A stretch of 64,000 nucleotides of DNA, from positions 1-64,000 of the forward strand of contig NZ_JAAORM010000001.1 of the NCBI RefSeq assembly GCF_017695965.1, read 5' to 3'. Positions 1-11,102 of the stretch are shown here, one piece after another. Under the pieces are notes generated by a model. It searched no databases, had not been told where the DNA came from, and worked only from the letters and a program-made list of their open reading frames with translations. Numbering within the stretch: the stretch's first letter is position 1; the number at the start of each line of letters is the position of its first letter. Both the position numbers and the translations under genes were made by a program. The stretch comes from Prochlorococcus marinus CUG1416. Its GTDB lineage: Bacteria > Cyanobacteriota > Cyanobacteriia > PCC-6307 > Cyanobiaceae.

Positions 1-22
1 TAAGTCAGGTTTGTTTATTAAA

Positions 23-40
23 ATTTCCACAATTTCCACA
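23..40 (+). promoter_or_regulatory. Putative tandem DnaA boxes, candidate oriC edge
   Basis: Two directly adjacent 9-mers, ATTTCCACA at 23-31 and 32-40, lie about 130 bp upstream of dnaN. Each differs from the DnaA-box consensus TTWTNCACA only at the first base. A run of A/T-only sequence (56-130) follows, which could act as an unwinding element. Cyanobacterial origins are often next to dnaN, so the location fits. Two imperfect boxes alone do not prove an origin, and the window begins here so the upstream side cannot be seen. Confidence 0.45.
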
Positions 41-168
41 GTAACTACTACTACTAAATTTTTTAATTTATTATTTATTTTTATATTAGAAAACAAGAAA
101 AAAATTAATTTATTGAATTTAATTTACGAAAAAAGTATATTGTGAGTGTAAAAAAGTTCCAAATTCCT

Positions 169-1326
169 ATGGAGATTATTTGTAATCAAAATGAGTTAAA
201 TAATGCTATACAACTTGTAAGCAAAGCAGTTGCTTCACGACCAACTCATCCAATTCTTGCAAATATTCTTCTAACAGCTGACCAGGGAACAAATAAAATT
301 AGCTTGACAGGTTTTGACCTTAACTTAGGAATTCAAACTTCTTTTGATGGAACTGTTAAAAATAGTGGTGCTATTACTGTACCTTCAAAACTGTTATCTG
401 AAATAGTCAATAAATTACCTAATGAAAGTCCTGTGTCTTTAGAAGTAGATGAAAATTCTGATAATATTTTAATAAAAAGTGATAGAGGTTCTTTTAATCT
501 TAAAGGCATACCCTCTGATGATTATCCTAATTTGCCATTTGTTGAAAGTGGGACTTCTTTAAATATTGAACCTGTTTCTTTTTTAAAAGCTTTAAAATCT
601 ACCATTTTTGCTAGTAGTAATGATGACTCAAAGCAATTACTTACAGGTGTCAATTTTACTTTTAAACAAAACTATTTAGAGTCTGCTTCTACAGATGGTC
701 ACAGATTGGCTGTTGCTTTAATGGGTAACGAAGAACATAGCGAGAATAAAGATAACTTACCTTTAAATCAAGGTGATTTATCAGTAACTATTCCAAGTAG
801 ATCATTAAGAGAAATTGAAAAACTAGTATCTTTGAGAAGTTCAGAAAAGTCAATAAAGCTTTTCTATGACAAAGGTCAAGTAGTTTTTATTTCTTCTAAT
901 CAAATAATTACAACAAGAACCCTTGAAGGTACCTATCCTAATTATTCACAACTAATCCCGGATACTTTTTCAAAGATTTTTAATTTTAATACTAAAAAAT
1001 TAATTGATGCATTAGAAAGAATTGCTGTTTTGGCTGATCAGCAGAGTAGTGTTGTTAAGATCAAACTGGATAATAAAGATTTGGCTTCTATAAGCGCAGA
1101 TGCACAAGATATTGGAAACGCAAATGAATCCATCCCTGTTTCTTACTCTGGAGAAGATTTTGATATTGCATTTAACGTTAGATATCTTTTGGAAGGTTTA
1201 AAAGTTATTGCTTCTGAAAATGTACTTTTAAAGTGTAATCTTTCAACTACTCCAGCTGTTTTTGTACCAGAAGATAATCTTAATTCTTTTACTTATTTAG
1301 TTATGCCAGTTCAGGTTCGTTCTTAA
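169..1326 (+). CDS. dnaN: DNA polymerase III beta subunit (sliding clamp)
   Basis: Encodes the ring-shaped processivity clamp that tethers the replicative polymerase to DNA. The 385-residue protein has the usual three-domain clamp length, starts MEIICNQNEL and ends with the family-type tail around VMPVQVRS. It contains the conserved segment with STDGHRLA in domain 2. An in-frame GTG at 142 would add nine residues; the ATG at 169 is preferred because known clamps begin at this Met-hydrophobic strand. It is the first gene of a same-strand run with the PRC-barrel protein, purL and purF, separated from the next gene by one base. Confidence 0.96.
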   Translation: MEIICNQNELNNAIQLVSKAVASRPTHPILANILLTADQGTNKISLTGFDLNLGIQTSFDGTVKNSGAITVPSKLLSEIVNKLPNESPVSLEVDENSDNILIKSDRGSFNLKGIPSDDYPNLPFVESGTSLNIEPVSFLKALKSTIFASSNDDSKQLLTGVNFTFKQNYLESASTDGHRLAVALMGNEEHSENKDNLPLNQGDLSVTIPSRSLREIEKLVSLRSSEKSIKLFYDKGQVVFISSNQIITTRTLEGTYPNYSQLIPDTFSKIFNFNTKKLIDALERIAVLADQQSSVVKIKLDNKDLASISADAQDIGNANESIPVSYSGEDFDIAFNVRYLLEGLKVIASENVLLKCNLSTTPAVFVPEDNLNSFTYLVMPVQVRS

Positions 1327-1327
1327 C

Positions 1328-2035
1328 TTGAAATTACCTAAAGAAATATTATTAAGTGAATTACTAAATTACACTGTTAAGGGAAATATGGCCCTTAATT
1401 ATGGAAATGGTGAAAATGTTTGGATGCATCCTCCAGTTCATAGAATTTTAGGATGGTACTCTCGTCCTTCTAATTTTGATTTAAAACGAAATGTCTGGCG
1501 ATTAAATCAAATTAGTCAAATAATAGATAATGATATTTATGTAAAAGGTGATCCAGCGATTTCTGATTTAGCAACTCTAAATAGGTTCCCAAATTTAATA
1601 GAAGCTAATCTGATCAATATCAATGGTTCAAAAATAGGAATTATTGCGGATTTTTTATTTGAAATTAAAACGGGTCAAATTAAATATTATTTAGTTTCTC
1701 GATCGAATCCTAAGATTCCAGGTTCTAGTAGATGGAAATTAAATATTGAAAATATTAATGATCAACAACCTGGTTTAGTTTTTTGTGAAAGCAATTCTTT
1801 AGATGACTTATCTTTAATAAAATCAAGTATTAAAAATGAATTTTTCCAAAAAGGAAAAAAAATTATTGATAGATTTGATGATATGAAAAATATAGCTTCT
1901 AATAGGTTAGAGGATTGGCTTGAAGAAGATGAAGATATAAACCAAAACTTAGATTTTAAACAACAAAGTTTTTATAATAATGATAGAAAATTTCGATCTT
2001 TTAGCGATAAAAAAGAAGATGACCCTTGGATCTAA
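1328..2035 (+). CDS. Conserved PRC-barrel-like protein of unknown function
   Basis: A 235-residue soluble protein read from a TTG one base after the dnaN stop. The middle (about residues 90-150, GSKIGIIADFLFEIKTGQIKYYLVSR) resembles a PRC-barrel strand pattern, a fold used in RNA-processing and photosynthetic assembly proteins. The C-terminal 80 residues are charged and probably disordered, with DDPWI at the end. No catalytic motif is visible. The tight position between dnaN and purL suggests co-transcription. In picocyanobacteria a gene of this kind follows dnaN (recall). A later Met (MALNYG, residue 21) is an alternative start. Confidence 0.75.
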   Translation: MKLPKEILLSELLNYTVKGNMALNYGNGENVWMHPPVHRILGWYSRPSNFDLKRNVWRLNQISQIIDNDIYVKGDPAISDLATLNRFPNLIEANLININGSKIGIIADFLFEIKTGQIKYYLVSRSNPKIPGSSRWKLNIENINDQQPGLVFCESNSLDDLSLIKSSIKNEFFQKGKKIIDRFDDMKNIASNRLEDWLEEDEDINQNLDFKQQSFYNNDRKFRSFSDKKEDDPWI

Positions 2036-2038
2036 AGA

Positions 2039-4378
2039 ATGTTAAATCCAGAAAATAATGATCTATATGATCTTCATGAAGCACTTAAAGTTGAAAATTT
2101 AACAATTAATGATTACGAAGAAATTTGCAAAAGATTAAAGAGAAAACCAAATAGGACTGAACTAGGAATGTTTGGTGTTATGTGGTCTGAACATTGTTGT
2201 TATAGAAATTCAAAACCTTTACTATCTAAGTTTCCCACTAAAGGAGCTAATGTTTTGGTTGGTCCTGGAGAAAATGCTGGAGTTATAGATGTTGGAAATA
2301 ACCAAAAACTTGTTTTTAAAATAGAAAGTCATAATCATCCTTCTGCTATTGAACCTTTTCAAGGAGCGGCAACAGGTGTAGGAGGAATATTAAGAGATAT
2401 TTTTACAATGGGAGCAAGGCCAATCGCAGTATTGAATTCATTGAGATTCGGAAATCTTGATAAACTATCAAATGTCGATTTGCTTCGAGGAGTTGTATCC
2501 GGTATTGCACATTATGGAAATTGTGTAGGTGTCCCTACTGTTGGAGGTGAAATTGATTTCGATGATAGTTATTCTGGAAATCCTCTAGTCAATGTTATGG
2601 CTTTAGGACTTTTAGAGACTAATGAAATTGTTTGTTCTGGAGCTAAAAATGTAGGATCACCAGTACTATATGTAGGCAATACTACTGGCAGAGATGGTGT
2701 TGGTGGTGCAAGTTTCGCAAGTTCAGAATTAACTTCTACTTCGTTAGATAACAGACCGGCAGTGCAAGTAGGTGATCCATTTATTGAGAAAAGTCTTATA
2801 GAAGCTTGTTTAGATGCTTTTAAGACAGGAGATGTGATTTCAGCTCAAGATATGGGCGCGGCAGGTTTAACTTGTAGTAGTGCAGAAATGGCTGCTAATG
2901 GAAATTTAGGCATATCTATTGATTTAGATATGGTTCCTTCTAGAGAAGATAATATGTCTTCTTACCAATATTTACTATCTGAATCGCAAGAGAGAATGTT
3001 GTTTGTCGTTAAGGAAGAAAAAATTAATAACCTTATTGAAAAATTTAAAAAATGGGGATTATATGCCTGTGTAATTGGTGAAGTAATAGAGACTAATGAG
3101 GTAATTATTTCTCATAAAAGTAAAATTGTTGCTCAAATTCCTACTTCTGCTTTATCAGATGATACTCCTGTGAATATTCATAATGTGATTAATAAACCAC
3201 CTGCTTATTTGTTAAGTAAATGGGAATGGAACGAAGATAATTTACCACAAATTAATGAGCAAACAATCTTTTCATTAAAGGAAAATAAGAGTTTTTCTTA
3301 TTCACAAATCATCTTAAAACTTCTCTCTAATCCATCAATAGCTTCTAAACGATGGATTTATGAACAATATGACTCTCAAGTGCAGGCAAATACAGTTTTT
3401 AAACCTGGAGAATCAGATGCAGCTGTAATAAGATTAAGAGAACAAAATGAAAAAAATAAAAATAAAGTATTTTCTGGTGTTGCCGCTTCAGTTGACTGTA
3501 ATAGCAGATGGGTTTCTCTTGATCCTTATAGAGGAGCTATTGCTGCAGTTGCAGAATCTGCAAGAAACGTAAGTTGTGTTGGGGCTGAGCCAGTAGCAAT
3601 TACAAATAACTTGAATTTTTCTTCTCCTGATACTGAAATAGGATATTGGCAACTTTCATCTTCATGTGATGGGATTTCAGAAGCCTGTAAAGCTTTAGAA
3701 ACTCCTGTTACGGGAGGAAATGTTTCCTTATATAATGAATCAAAAAATAAAGATAATAAAATTACTCCTATTAATCCTACTCCAGTCATTGGAATGGTTG
3801 GCAAGATAGATAATGTTGAAAAAGCTATAAGTAGTGAATGGAAAAATATTCAAGATCAAATTTGGTTAATTGGTTCTTATAAATCAGAAACAACAATTGC
3901 AGCTAGTGCTTATTTGGAATATTTTCATGGGGAAATTACAGGTCGGCCTCCAAAAATAGATTTGCTGGATGAAAAGTTTTGCCAAAGTTTTTTAAGAAAT
4001 GGGATTTTAAAAAGTTTTGTAGTTTCTTCTCATGATATTAGCGATGGGGGTTTAGCTATAGCTTTAGCAGAATGTTGTATTTTGTCCTCAAAAGGTGCAA
4101 CAATTGAATTAAAGAAAGATGTTAATAGAGACGATAATTTATTGTTTGCAGAAGGAGGTTCTAGAATTATTTTTTCAATAGACAAAATGAAAGAAAAAGA
4201 ATGGCTTAATTATTTAAAAAAAATTCAAAAAAATTTTAAATCAAGTGTATACGTAAAAAAAATAGGATATGTTTCTAGTGAAACTCTTAAGATAAAACTT
4301 CAAGATAAAAATATGTGCAATATTAGGGTTGAGGAATTAACCGAAAAATTTAATAATAGTATTTCAGGTAATTTATAA
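2039..4378 (+). CDS. purL: Phosphoribosylformylglycinamidine synthase II
   Basis: Fourth step of purine synthesis: ATP-dependent conversion of FGAR to FGAM with ammonia delivered by PurQ. At 779 residues it is the small PurL type, which needs separate PurS and PurQ subunits (not in this window). It shows the catalytic segment [23 protein letters not shown] near residue 90, the internal AIRS/PurM-like duplication, GGEIDFDD and [14 protein letters not shown]. It starts three bases after the previous stop and precedes purF, so two purine genes sit together. An antisense reading inside it (3526-3804) is a shadow. Confidence 0.96.
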   Translation: MLNPENNDLYDLHEALKVENLTINDYEEICKRLKRKPNRTELGMFGVMWSEHCCYRNSKPLLSKFPTKGANVLVGPGENAGVIDVGNNQKLVFKIESHNHPSAIEPFQGAATGVGGILRDIFTMGARPIAVLNSLRFGNLDKLSNVDLLRGVVSGIAHYGNCVGVPTVGGEIDFDDSYSGNPLVNVMALGLLETNEIVCSGAKNVGSPVLYVGNTTGRDGVGGASFASSELTSTSLDNRPAVQVGDPFIEKSLIEACLDAFKTGDVISAQDMGAAGLTCSSAEMAANGNLGISIDLDMVPSREDNMSSYQYLLSESQERMLFVVKEEKINNLIEKFKKWGLYACVIGEVIETNEVIISHKSKIVAQIPTSALSDDTPVNIHNVINKPPAYLLSKWEWNEDNLPQINEQTIFSLKENKSFSYSQIILKLLSNPSIASKRWIYEQYDSQVQANTVFKPGESDAAVIRLREQNEKNKNKVFSGVAASVDCNSRWVSLDPYRGAIAAVAESARNVSCVGAEPVAITNNLNFSSPDTEIGYWQLSSSCDGISEACKALETPVTGGNVSLYNESKNKDNKITPINPTPVIGMVGKIDNVEKAISSEWKNIQDQIWLIGSYKSETTIAASAYLEYFHGEITGRPPKIDLLDEKFCQSFLRNGILKSFVVSSHDISDGGLAIALAECCILSSKGATIELKKDVNRDDNLLFAEGGSRIIFSIDKMKEKEWLNYLKKIQKNFKSSVYVKKIGYVSSETLKIKLQDKNMCNIRVEELTEKFNNSISGNL

Positions 4379-4425
4379 ATATGAAAAATATTTCTCAACT
4401 ATTAAATTTTCTAAGAAATTAAGTT

Positions 4426-5886
4426 ATGTGCGGAATAGTTGGAATCGTTTCTTCAGATGATGTAAATCAACAAATATACGATAGTCTTTTGCTTTTACAG
4501 CATAGAGGTCAAGACTCAACAGGTATAGCTACCATGGAAAATACTGTTTTCCATATACATAAGGCGAAAGGTCATGTTAATACTGCTTATAGAACTAGAG
4601 ATATGAGAAATTTAATTGGCAAAATTGGATTAGGTCATGTTAGGTATGCAACAAAGGGATCAGCAGAAAGTGTAGAAGAAGCTCAGCCTTTTTACGTTAA
4701 TGCTCCTTATGGAATTGTTTTGATACATAATGGCAATTTGACGAATACCAGAGATTTAGAAAAACAATTATTTAATATTGATAAGCGTCACACAAATTCT
4801 TCAAGTGATACTGAAATGCTATTAAATGTATTTGCGACAGAATTGCAAGAACAAATTCATAATCAAGAATTAGAACCTGATATTATTTTTGATGCTGTCA
4901 AATCTTTACATAAAAGAATTCAGGGTTCATATGCTTCAATTGCATTAATTTCAGGACATGGTCTATTAGCATTCAGAGATCCTTTTGGTATTAGACCTTT
5001 AGTCATAGGAAGAAGACTTTCAATAACTACAAAAAAAGAAGAGTGGATGGTTGCTAGTGAATCTCTAGTGCTTGAGAATAACGATTATCAGGTAGTTAGA
5101 GATGTAGATCCTGGAGAAGCTATTTTTATAAATCTTAATGGTGAGTTATTTTCTAAGCAATGTTCTGCAAATCCAATGTTATGTCCATGTGCTTTTGAAT
5201 ATGTTTATTTAGCTAGGCCAGATTCAATTATGAATGGAATTTCAGTATATAAAGCTCGTTTAAAAATGGGAGATTATTTATCTGAAACAATAAAAGAAAC
5301 AATTAATTCTGGAGATATAGATGTTGTAATGCCTATTCCTGATTCTTCTCGACCTGCGGCCATGCAAGTTGCAAGACAATTGGGTATTGAATACAGAGAA
5401 GGTTTTTTTAAAAATAGATATGTTGGTAGAACATTCATAATGCCTGGTCAGCAAAAACGTAAGAAATCTGTTAGACAAAAATTAAATGCTATGAGTGCAG
5501 AGTTTAAAAATAAAAATGTATTAATTGTTGATGACTCGATAGTAAGAGGTACTACTTCAAAAGAAATTGTCCAGATGGCTAAAGATGCAGGAGCAAATAA
5601 AGTTTTTTTTACATCAGCAGCACCCCCTGTTCGTTTTCCTCATGTTTATGGAATTAATATGCCAAATAGAGATGAATTAATCGCTCATGATAGAACAATA
5701 AGTGAAATTGCTTATCAACTTGAAATTGATAGTCTCATTTATCAGAGTGTTGAAAATTTACGCAAATCTATAATAAGTGAATCTTCTATTGAAGATTTAG
5801 AGATGAGTTGTTTTACTGGCTCTTATGTAACAGGAACTGTAAATCAAGAGTACTTAAATTGGGTTGAAAATGAATATAAATCTTAG
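4426..5886 (+). CDS. purF: Amidophosphoribosyltransferase
   Basis: Commits PRPP to purine synthesis by forming phosphoribosylamine from glutamine. The 486-residue protein begins MCGIVGIV, so Cys2 becomes the N-terminal nucleophile once Met is removed and no propeptide is needed. The glutaminase half has HRGQDSTG and HNGNLTNT; the transferase half has the PRPP loop [14 protein letters not shown] near residue 365. A conserved Cys precedes [11 protein letters not shown], but the full four-Cys Fe-S ligand set of Bacillus PurF is not evident. It lies 47 bp after purL. Its stop overlaps by 4 bp the stop of the convergent gyrA-like gene. Confidence 0.96.
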   Translation: MCGIVGIVSSDDVNQQIYDSLLLLQHRGQDSTGIATMENTVFHIHKAKGHVNTAYRTRDMRNLIGKIGLGHVRYATKGSAESVEEAQPFYVNAPYGIVLIHNGNLTNTRDLEKQLFNIDKRHTNSSSDTEMLLNVFATELQEQIHNQELEPDIIFDAVKSLHKRIQGSYASIALISGHGLLAFRDPFGIRPLVIGRRLSITTKKEEWMVASESLVLENNDYQVVRDVDPGEAIFINLNGELFSKQCSANPMLCPCAFEYVYLARPDSIMNGISVYKARLKMGDYLSETIKETINSGDIDVVMPIPDSSRPAAMQVARQLGIEYREGFFKNRYVGRTFIMPGQQKRKKSVRQKLNAMSAEFKNKNVLIVDDSIVRGTTSKEIVQMAKDAGANKVFFTSAAPPVRFPHVYGINMPNRDELIAHDRTISEIAYQLEIDSLIYQSVENLRKSIISESSIEDLEMSCFTGSYVTGTVNQEYLNWVENEYKS

Positions 5887-8327
5887 TCATGCAAGTTTTT
5901 AAGTCTAAAGCAATTTTCAAGATACTCGCTTTTTTCTAATTGCAAAAAGTCGCTTATAAAATTTGTTTTATTAGATTTGAAATTTAATTTATCAATTTTT
6001 AATCTAGCAGATTTATTTTTATTAGTTTCAATATCAAGGTAATAATTACTTGGCAGGATTTTGAGGAAGTAATCGTTTTTAAGTTGAGTTTTTTCATTTA
6101 AATACCCCAAACCGTATTCATTTGCGTAATAAATTTCATTAGTATTTATACAGAAGATTTTGCCTTGTTTAGAAACTAAATAAATATTTTCTCCATTTTG
6201 AGATGGACAACAAGAAACAATCTTTTCAGTTGGTAAAAGTTTTGCAAGCATTAATCCTTGAGATTGCTTAGTTGTCGGAGTTAAAAATTTATTTGATAGA
6301 TTAAATTTAAAAATACGTCCTATTGAGGTTAGGATTAATAAGTTTTGATCTCCATCAGAAATAAATGAATCTATTGTTTTAATATTATTTTTTAATTTTG
6401 TTATTGCGAATGATCTATTACTTTTAATCATGTCCTCATCAAATAAAACTTTTTTAAATCTTCCATCCGAATTCAAGATACATAAATAATTTTTATTTCC
6501 TTTTTTAATTGAATGAAAATTAATTATTTCATTTGGATCAATATTTCCAAGAATTTTATTATCTAATTTGTAGTCAATATTAATATTTGACTCCCAATCA
6601 ATGTGAAAAACTTTTCCGGTGTAAGTGGTCCCAATTATTTTTATTTTTTTTTCAATATTACATATAAATTTTTGAATATTTTTATTATCTATAATTTTAT
6701 TTGAATCTTCAAAAGATTTCTTATAGTTATTGAAAATTATTTTTCTTAAATATAGTCTATTGTCTATGTATATTTTAGTTTTTTTGTTGATATAGTTTTC
6801 TAATATTTGATTGTTAATTGTTTCTAATTCTTCATTCTGATCTATATTTTTAAGTAGTTTTGTTTTTCTTTTAACATTATATTTTTTCTTTAATATTAAT
6901 AATTCTTCTATAAGTAATTTAAGTAATAATTTTCTTTCATTTAATAATTTTTGAAAGTAATCCTTTTTTTCTTGTAATTTTTTTATATCATCATCTATTT
7001 GATTTTTTTCTAGATTTGTTAATTTTTTTAGAGGCATATCCAAAACTGAATTTGCCTGTTTTTCACTTAAATCAAAATTATAAATTAACTTAGATTTAGC
7101 TTCTGCAGAATTTTCCGAGCTTTCGATAGTTGCGATAATTTTTTTTATGTTTTTTGTAGCTTTAGATAAACCTTCTAAAATTTCTAATTTTTCAAGAGTG
7201 CTTTTTAGAAAATAATTTGTTCTTTTTCTAATTGTTTCTTCTCGAAATTCTAGAAAATAATTTAGATATTCCTTTAAGTTTAATTGAATAGGCTTGCCTT
7301 TAATTAAAGCTAAAAAAATAGCACCAAAGTTGGTTTGGAGAGTTGTTTTTTTGTATAAATTGGAAATTACAAGTTCTGAATTAGAATCTTTTTTTAACTC
7401 TATTACAATTCTCATTCCATCTCTATCGCTTTCATCCCTAATATCAGAGATACCATTGATTTTGTCTGAATTAACAAGTTCTGCCAGTTTTTCAATCCAA
7501 CCTGCTTTACTGATTTGATAAGGAAGTTCTGTAATTATTAAGGCATTTTTTTTATGTTTACCTTTGCCTAAATTTAACTCTTCTGTATTTATGACTCCTC
7601 TTATTGTTATTGATCCTTTCCCAGTTTCGTACATTTCTTCTATTGCGCGATTATAGATTAATTCTCCCCCCGTAGGAAAATCAGGTCCTTTGATAATATT
7701 AGATAGTTTTTTATTACTTACATCTTTATTTTCTACTACTGCAATTAAACCATCTACTATTTCTCCAAGGTTGTGAGGTGGAATGTTTGTTGCCATTCCA
7801 ACAGCAATACCTGATGATCCGTTTAGCAATAAAAATGGGAGTTGAGCTGGAAGAACATCAGGTTCTTTTTGTGAACCATCAAAGTTATTTGAGAAATTTA
7901 CTGTGTTAGATCCAATTTCTTCAAGAAAAGCTTTATGTGCTATTGGTGCTAACCGTGTCTCTGTGTATCTCATTGCTGCTGGTGGATCATTATCTACAGA
8001 TCCAAAATTCCCATGCCCATCCAGAGTTGGATATTTAGTCGAAAAATTTTGTACAAGCCTTACTAGAGCATCATATACTGCTTGATCACCATGAGGATGG
8101 TATTTACCTAGGACATCTCCAACAACTCTCGCACACTTTCTAAATGGTCTATCAGGCGTTAAACCTAATTCGTACATAGCAAAAAGTATTCTTCTCTGGA
8201 CAGGCTTAAGGCCATCTCTTGCATCGGGAAGAGCACGTCCAACTATTACACTCATTGCATACTCAAGATAAGAACGTTTCATTTCTTCTTGGAGAGAGAT
8301 AGAAGTGAGTTTTTTCTTATCCATCAA
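5883..8327 (-). CDS. Type IIA topoisomerase subunit A, second GyrA/ParC-like paralogue
   Basis: The breakage-reunion subunit of a type II topoisomerase. The N-terminal 450 residues are canonical: active-site Tyr121 in [10 protein letters not shown], the helix [16 protein letters not shown], and [20 protein letters not shown]. The C-terminal third is Lys/Asn-rich and diverged. Where gyrases carry the GyrA box (QxRGGxG), the nearest match is KQSQGLML, so DNA wrapping and negative supercoiling are doubtful. Cyanobacteria commonly hold two gyrA-type genes, and this fits the divergent one. Two consecutive ATGs start it (8327 or 8324). No gyrB or parE neighbours it. Confidence 0.88.
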   Translation of the reverse strand: MMDKKKLTSISLQEEMKRSYLEYAMSVIVGRALPDARDGLKPVQRRILFAMYELGLTPDRPFRKCARVVGDVLGKYHPHGDQAVYDALVRLVQNFSTKYPTLDGHGNFGSVDNDPPAAMRYTETRLAPIAHKAFLEEIGSNTVNFSNNFDGSQKEPDVLPAQLPFLLLNGSSGIAVGMATNIPPHNLGEIVDGLIAVVENKDVSNKKLSNIIKGPDFPTGGELIYNRAIEEMYETGKGSITIRGVINTEELNLGKGKHKKNALIITELPYQISKAGWIEKLAELVNSDKINGISDIRDESDRDGMRIVIELKKDSNSELVISNLYKKTTLQTNFGAIFLALIKGKPIQLNLKEYLNYFLEFREETIRKRTNYFLKSTLEKLEILEGLSKATKNIKKIIATIESSENSAEAKSKLIYNFDLSEKQANSVLDMPLKKLTNLEKNQIDDDIKKLQEKKDYFQKLLNERKLLLKLLIEELLILKKKYNVKRKTKLLKNIDQNEELETINNQILENYINKKTKIYIDNRLYLRKIIFNNYKKSFEDSNKIIDNKNIQKFICNIEKKIKIIGTTYTGKVFHIDWESNINIDYKLDNKILGNIDPNEIINFHSIKKGNKNYLCILNSDGRFKKVLFDEDMIKSNRSFAITKLKNNIKTIDSFISDGDQNLLILTSIGRIFKFNLSNKFLTPTTKQSQGLMLAKLLPTEKIVSCCPSQNGENIYLVSKQGKIFCINTNEIYYANEYGLGYLNEKTQLKNDYFLKILPSNYYLDIETNKNKSARLKIDKLNFKSNKTNFISDFLQLEKSEYLENCFRLKNLHD

Positions 8328-8401
8328 TGTGCAAAATTAAATATTTATTGATTAACTTAATTAAGATTAATAGGTAAACAAAGATTTACCAGTATTGAAA
8401 A

Positions 8402-9265
8402 TTAAGAAGATGCATTTATTTTTGTTTTTGCCAATATTACATCTGTTTGAAGTTGATTATTTTGTAAAAGTATTTCTGTAGAGACTTGCAATTTCTCCCC
8501 CCATAACTGTTCTTTTCTATAATCATAATTAACGTAGTTAGGATCTTTATTCAAAGCCTTTTTTGCGAATTTAAGAGCTAATTTCATATCTTTCATTCTT
8601 AAACACGAAGCAAGTCCGAGTAATGGTTCAGCATTTTCCTCTATTGAGATTGCTTTTTCAAAATGTTTAATAGATAGATTGATTTTGTTTTCCTCGAAAT
8701 AAGCTAAACCTTTATTATTGATTGCTTGCCAGAAATTAGGTTTAATTTTTACAGTTCTTTCAAACAACTTGATAGCCTCTAAGTAATTTTTTTCCATTAA
8801 AAAAATATTCCCTAATTGAAAAATAGCTTTATGGTTATTTGGATCAATATTTAATCCTGTTTCTAAAGCAATCTTTGCATCTTTTTTTTGTTCGATCTTT
8901 AAGTAAATATTACTTTTCGCAAAGTATATTTCGCTAATATTTGAATTTAGCTTTTGTGCTTTATTTAAAGAATATAATGCATTTTTGTATAGTTTGTTAG
9001 CTATCTGTGCCTCAGACAAAATCAACCATAGTTTTTCATTTTTTGCATTTAACTTTACGGCTAATTTTGCTAAGTTAAGACTGTCTTTATATTGTCCAAA
9101 ATAGAGAAGTTGATATGCACTTTTGCCAATAGATAAACTTTCCTTTTCTAAATTTTTTATTGTTGGAAAATAATAATATGGAACAATTGACTTAACACTT
9201 TCTATGTTAAGAAAGTAAAAACTGATCAAAGACACGCATATTATCTTTGCTAAAAAATTTTTCAT
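8402..9265 (-). CDS. Exported TPR-repeat protein
   Basis: A 287-residue protein with an N-terminal signal or anchor (MKNFLAKIICVSLISFYFLNIES) followed by tandem 34-residue tetratricopeptide repeats over about residues 40-240, for example PNNHKAIFQLGNIFLMEKNY. TPRs form helical scaffolds for protein binding, so it is probably an assembly factor in the periplasm, lumen or at a membrane; no specific partner can be named. It lies directly downstream of queG on the same strand (4 bp gap), consistent with an operon. Confidence 0.82.
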   Translation of the reverse strand: MKNFLAKIICVSLISFYFLNIESVKSIVPYYYFPTIKNLEKESLSIGKSAYQLLYFGQYKDSLNLAKLAVKLNAKNEKLWLILSEAQIANKLYKNALYSLNKAQKLNSNISEIYFAKSNIYLKIEQKKDAKIALETGLNIDPNNHKAIFQLGNIFLMEKNYLEAIKLFERTVKIKPNFWQAINNKGLAYFEENKINLSIKHFEKAISIEENAEPLLGLASCLRMKDMKLALKFAKKALNKDPNYVNYDYRKEQLWGEKLQVSTEILLQNNQLQTDVILAKTKINASS

Positions 9266-9269
9266 GGTT

Positions 9270-10217
9270 TTATTTTTTATTCCTTAAATTTGCTTTTATG
9301 TTTCTTTTCCACATCCATGGTTTAATTCGTTTTAATGTAGTTCCTTTAAGATTTTCTTCCCAAGTTTTATCATCCCAATTTAACGACTCTATATTAAGAT
9401 TTTTAATCCAATCTTTTGGAGTAGTCTCATAAGTATTGTTGTATGGTACGGACTGATTCCAAGGGCATACATCTTGACAAATATCACATCCTGCAACCCA
9501 TCCATTTAAATTTTTTTCTATTTTATTTGGAATAGTTTTTTCTCTGCTTTCTATTGTGTGATATGCAATGCATAGGTCTGATTGTATTACAAAGGGTTCT
9601 ACTATTGCCTTTGTGGGACATTGTTCAATACATTTATCACATTTTCCACATAGTGATTGATGAGGTATATCCGGTATTAAATCTTTTGTAAGGATCATAA
9701 AACCTAAAGTAAACCAAGAACCATTTTTTTTGCTTATTAAATTACTATTTTTACCTATCCAACCTAGACCCGATTCTTCAGCCCATGCTTTTTCAAGAAG
9801 AGGCGAGGTATCAACACATATTTTCCATTGGCAATCCGGAATTTCTAGATTGATCCATTTACCAATATTCTTTAATTTCTTGTAAATCACCTTATGATAA
9901 TCATCTCCTTGACCAAATTTCCCAATTTTGAAGAGGTTGTTGTTGTTTTGGTCTGAACTAATGTAATTAAATCCAACGCTTAGAACACTTTTTGCATCTT
10001 CAAGAAGTAAGCCTATGTTTTTTCTTCTTTCTGCTTCCATCCATTTCATTTCAGCATGGTAGTTATTTGATAACCATCTTTCTAATGCCTTATTTCTTAA
10101 TTTTATGCGAGAACTGCCTGGAATTGAAGCAATTCCGGCTATTGTAAAACCTTCAAAAATTGCTCTTTCTTTTAATTTTTTACTTATTTCTTTTTTGTTT
10201 TGAATGGTATCGATCAT
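9270..10217 (-). CDS. queG: Epoxyqueuosine reductase
   Basis: Last step of queuosine synthesis in tRNA anticodons, a cobalamin and Fe-S dependent reduction of epoxyqueuosine. The 315-residue protein carries two ferredoxin-like [4Fe-4S] motifs, CGKCDKCIEQCPTKAI near residue 190 and CDICQDVCPWN near residue 245, and the family segment DTSPLLEKAWAEESGLGWIGKN. It heads a pair with the TPR gene. Its cobalamin need fits the presence of the corrinoid gene cbiD elsewhere in the window. Confidence 0.95.
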   Translation of the reverse strand: MIDTIQNKKEISKKLKERAIFEGFTIAGIASIPGSSRIKLRNKALERWLSNNYHAEMKWMEAERRKNIGLLLEDAKSVLSVGFNYISSDQNNNNLFKIGKFGQGDDYHKVIYKKLKNIGKWINLEIPDCQWKICVDTSPLLEKAWAEESGLGWIGKNSNLISKKNGSWFTLGFMILTKDLIPDIPHQSLCGKCDKCIEQCPTKAIVEPFVIQSDLCIAYHTIESREKTIPNKIEKNLNGWVAGCDICQDVCPWNQSVPYNNTYETTPKDWIKNLNIESLNWDDKTWEENLKGTTLKRIKPWMWKRNIKANLRNKK

Positions 10218-10364
10218 TTCTTTATTATGTATAGTATTTCTCTCAAAAGTTATTTTTTGGAGTAGAAACTAATAAATAATTTAAATTTTTAAAAAAAAAA
10301 TATATCCTAACTCAGTAAAAACAGTTAAATTATTAGTAAAGTTAATGTAGGTAGAAACGTTATT

Positions 10365-11099
10365 TTGGTTGAATCTAATCCAAATCAAGATTCGAACCTA
10401 GGATCTAGGCTCCAACAGGATCTAAAAAATGATCTTATCGCAGGGTTGTTGGTTGTAATACCCTTAGCAACAACAATCTGGCTGTCATCATTAGTTAGTA
10501 AATTTGTTTTAACATTAGTTACTTCTGTTCCTAAACAATTAAATCCTTTTATTACTTTAAATCCTTTATTACAAGATTTAATTAATCTTACTTTGGGTTT
10601 AACTGTTCCTTTATTAGCTATTTTGCTTATTGGCTTGATGGCTAGAAATTTCGTAGGAAGATGGCTATTAGAATTTGGAGAGGGTACTTTATCAAAAATT
10701 CCTGTAGCTGGGGCGGTTTATAAAACTCTTAAGCAATTGCTAGAAACTTTCTTAAGTAATAAATCTAATCGATTTAGAAGAGTTGTTTTAGTTGAATATC
10801 CACGTGAGGGCCTATATAGCGTGGGCTTTGTAACTGGTAATGTTGGTCCCTCTCTTCAGCCAGATTTGGAAGAAAAGTTGCTAAGTGTTTTTATACCCAC
10901 AGCACCAAACCCAACTACTGGGTGGTATACCTTGGTACCTGAGTCTTCTGTTAAGGATTTGGATATTTCTGTTGAAGATGCTTTTAGAACAATAATTTCG
11001 GCTGGGATTGTTAATCCAGATGAGAAAAATAACACTACAAATCCAACATTTTCCAAATTATTTTCTCAATTACGTGCTTCCACTAATACTTCTTCTTAA
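10365..11099 (+). CDS. DUF502 family membrane protein
   Basis: A 244-residue protein with two hydrophobic segments (about residues 27-50 and 70-95), then a soluble domain with TLSKIPVAGAVYKTLKQL and PNPTTGWYTLVPESSV, hallmarks of DUF502. Family members are inner-membrane proteins; plant relatives (COV/LCV) act in membrane trafficking, but the bacterial role is unknown. The reading begins at a TTG (10365); no ATG lies near. It abuts nusB with no spacer, indicating a common transcript. Confidence 0.85.
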   Translation: MVESNPNQDSNLGSRLQQDLKNDLIAGLLVVIPLATTIWLSSLVSKFVLTLVTSVPKQLNPFITLNPLLQDLINLTLGLTVPLLAILLIGLMARNFVGRWLLEFGEGTLSKIPVAGAVYKTLKQLLETFLSNKSNRFRRVVLVEYPREGLYSVGFVTGNVGPSLQPDLEEKLLSVFIPTAPNPTTGWYTLVPESSVKDLDISVEDAFRTIISAGIVNPDEKNNTTNPTFSKLFSQLRASTNTSS

Positions 11100-11102
11100 T
11101 TG

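Noticed and set aside
41-54. GTA-N8-TAC palindrome upstream of dnaN as an NtcA site
   Set aside because: It is part of a CTA/ACT triplet run, so the match is likely chance; dnaN is not an expected nitrogen-regulated gene.
142-168. GTG start adding nine residues to DnaN
   Set aside because: The added residues do not belong to the clamp fold; ATG 169 gives the expected N terminus.
3526-3804. Antisense ORF in purL
   Set aside because: Fully inside a highly conserved catalytic gene, no ribosome site or family signal; the same holds for the other short antisense readings inside gyrA-like, ftsY, argH, flv3, alaS and gatB.
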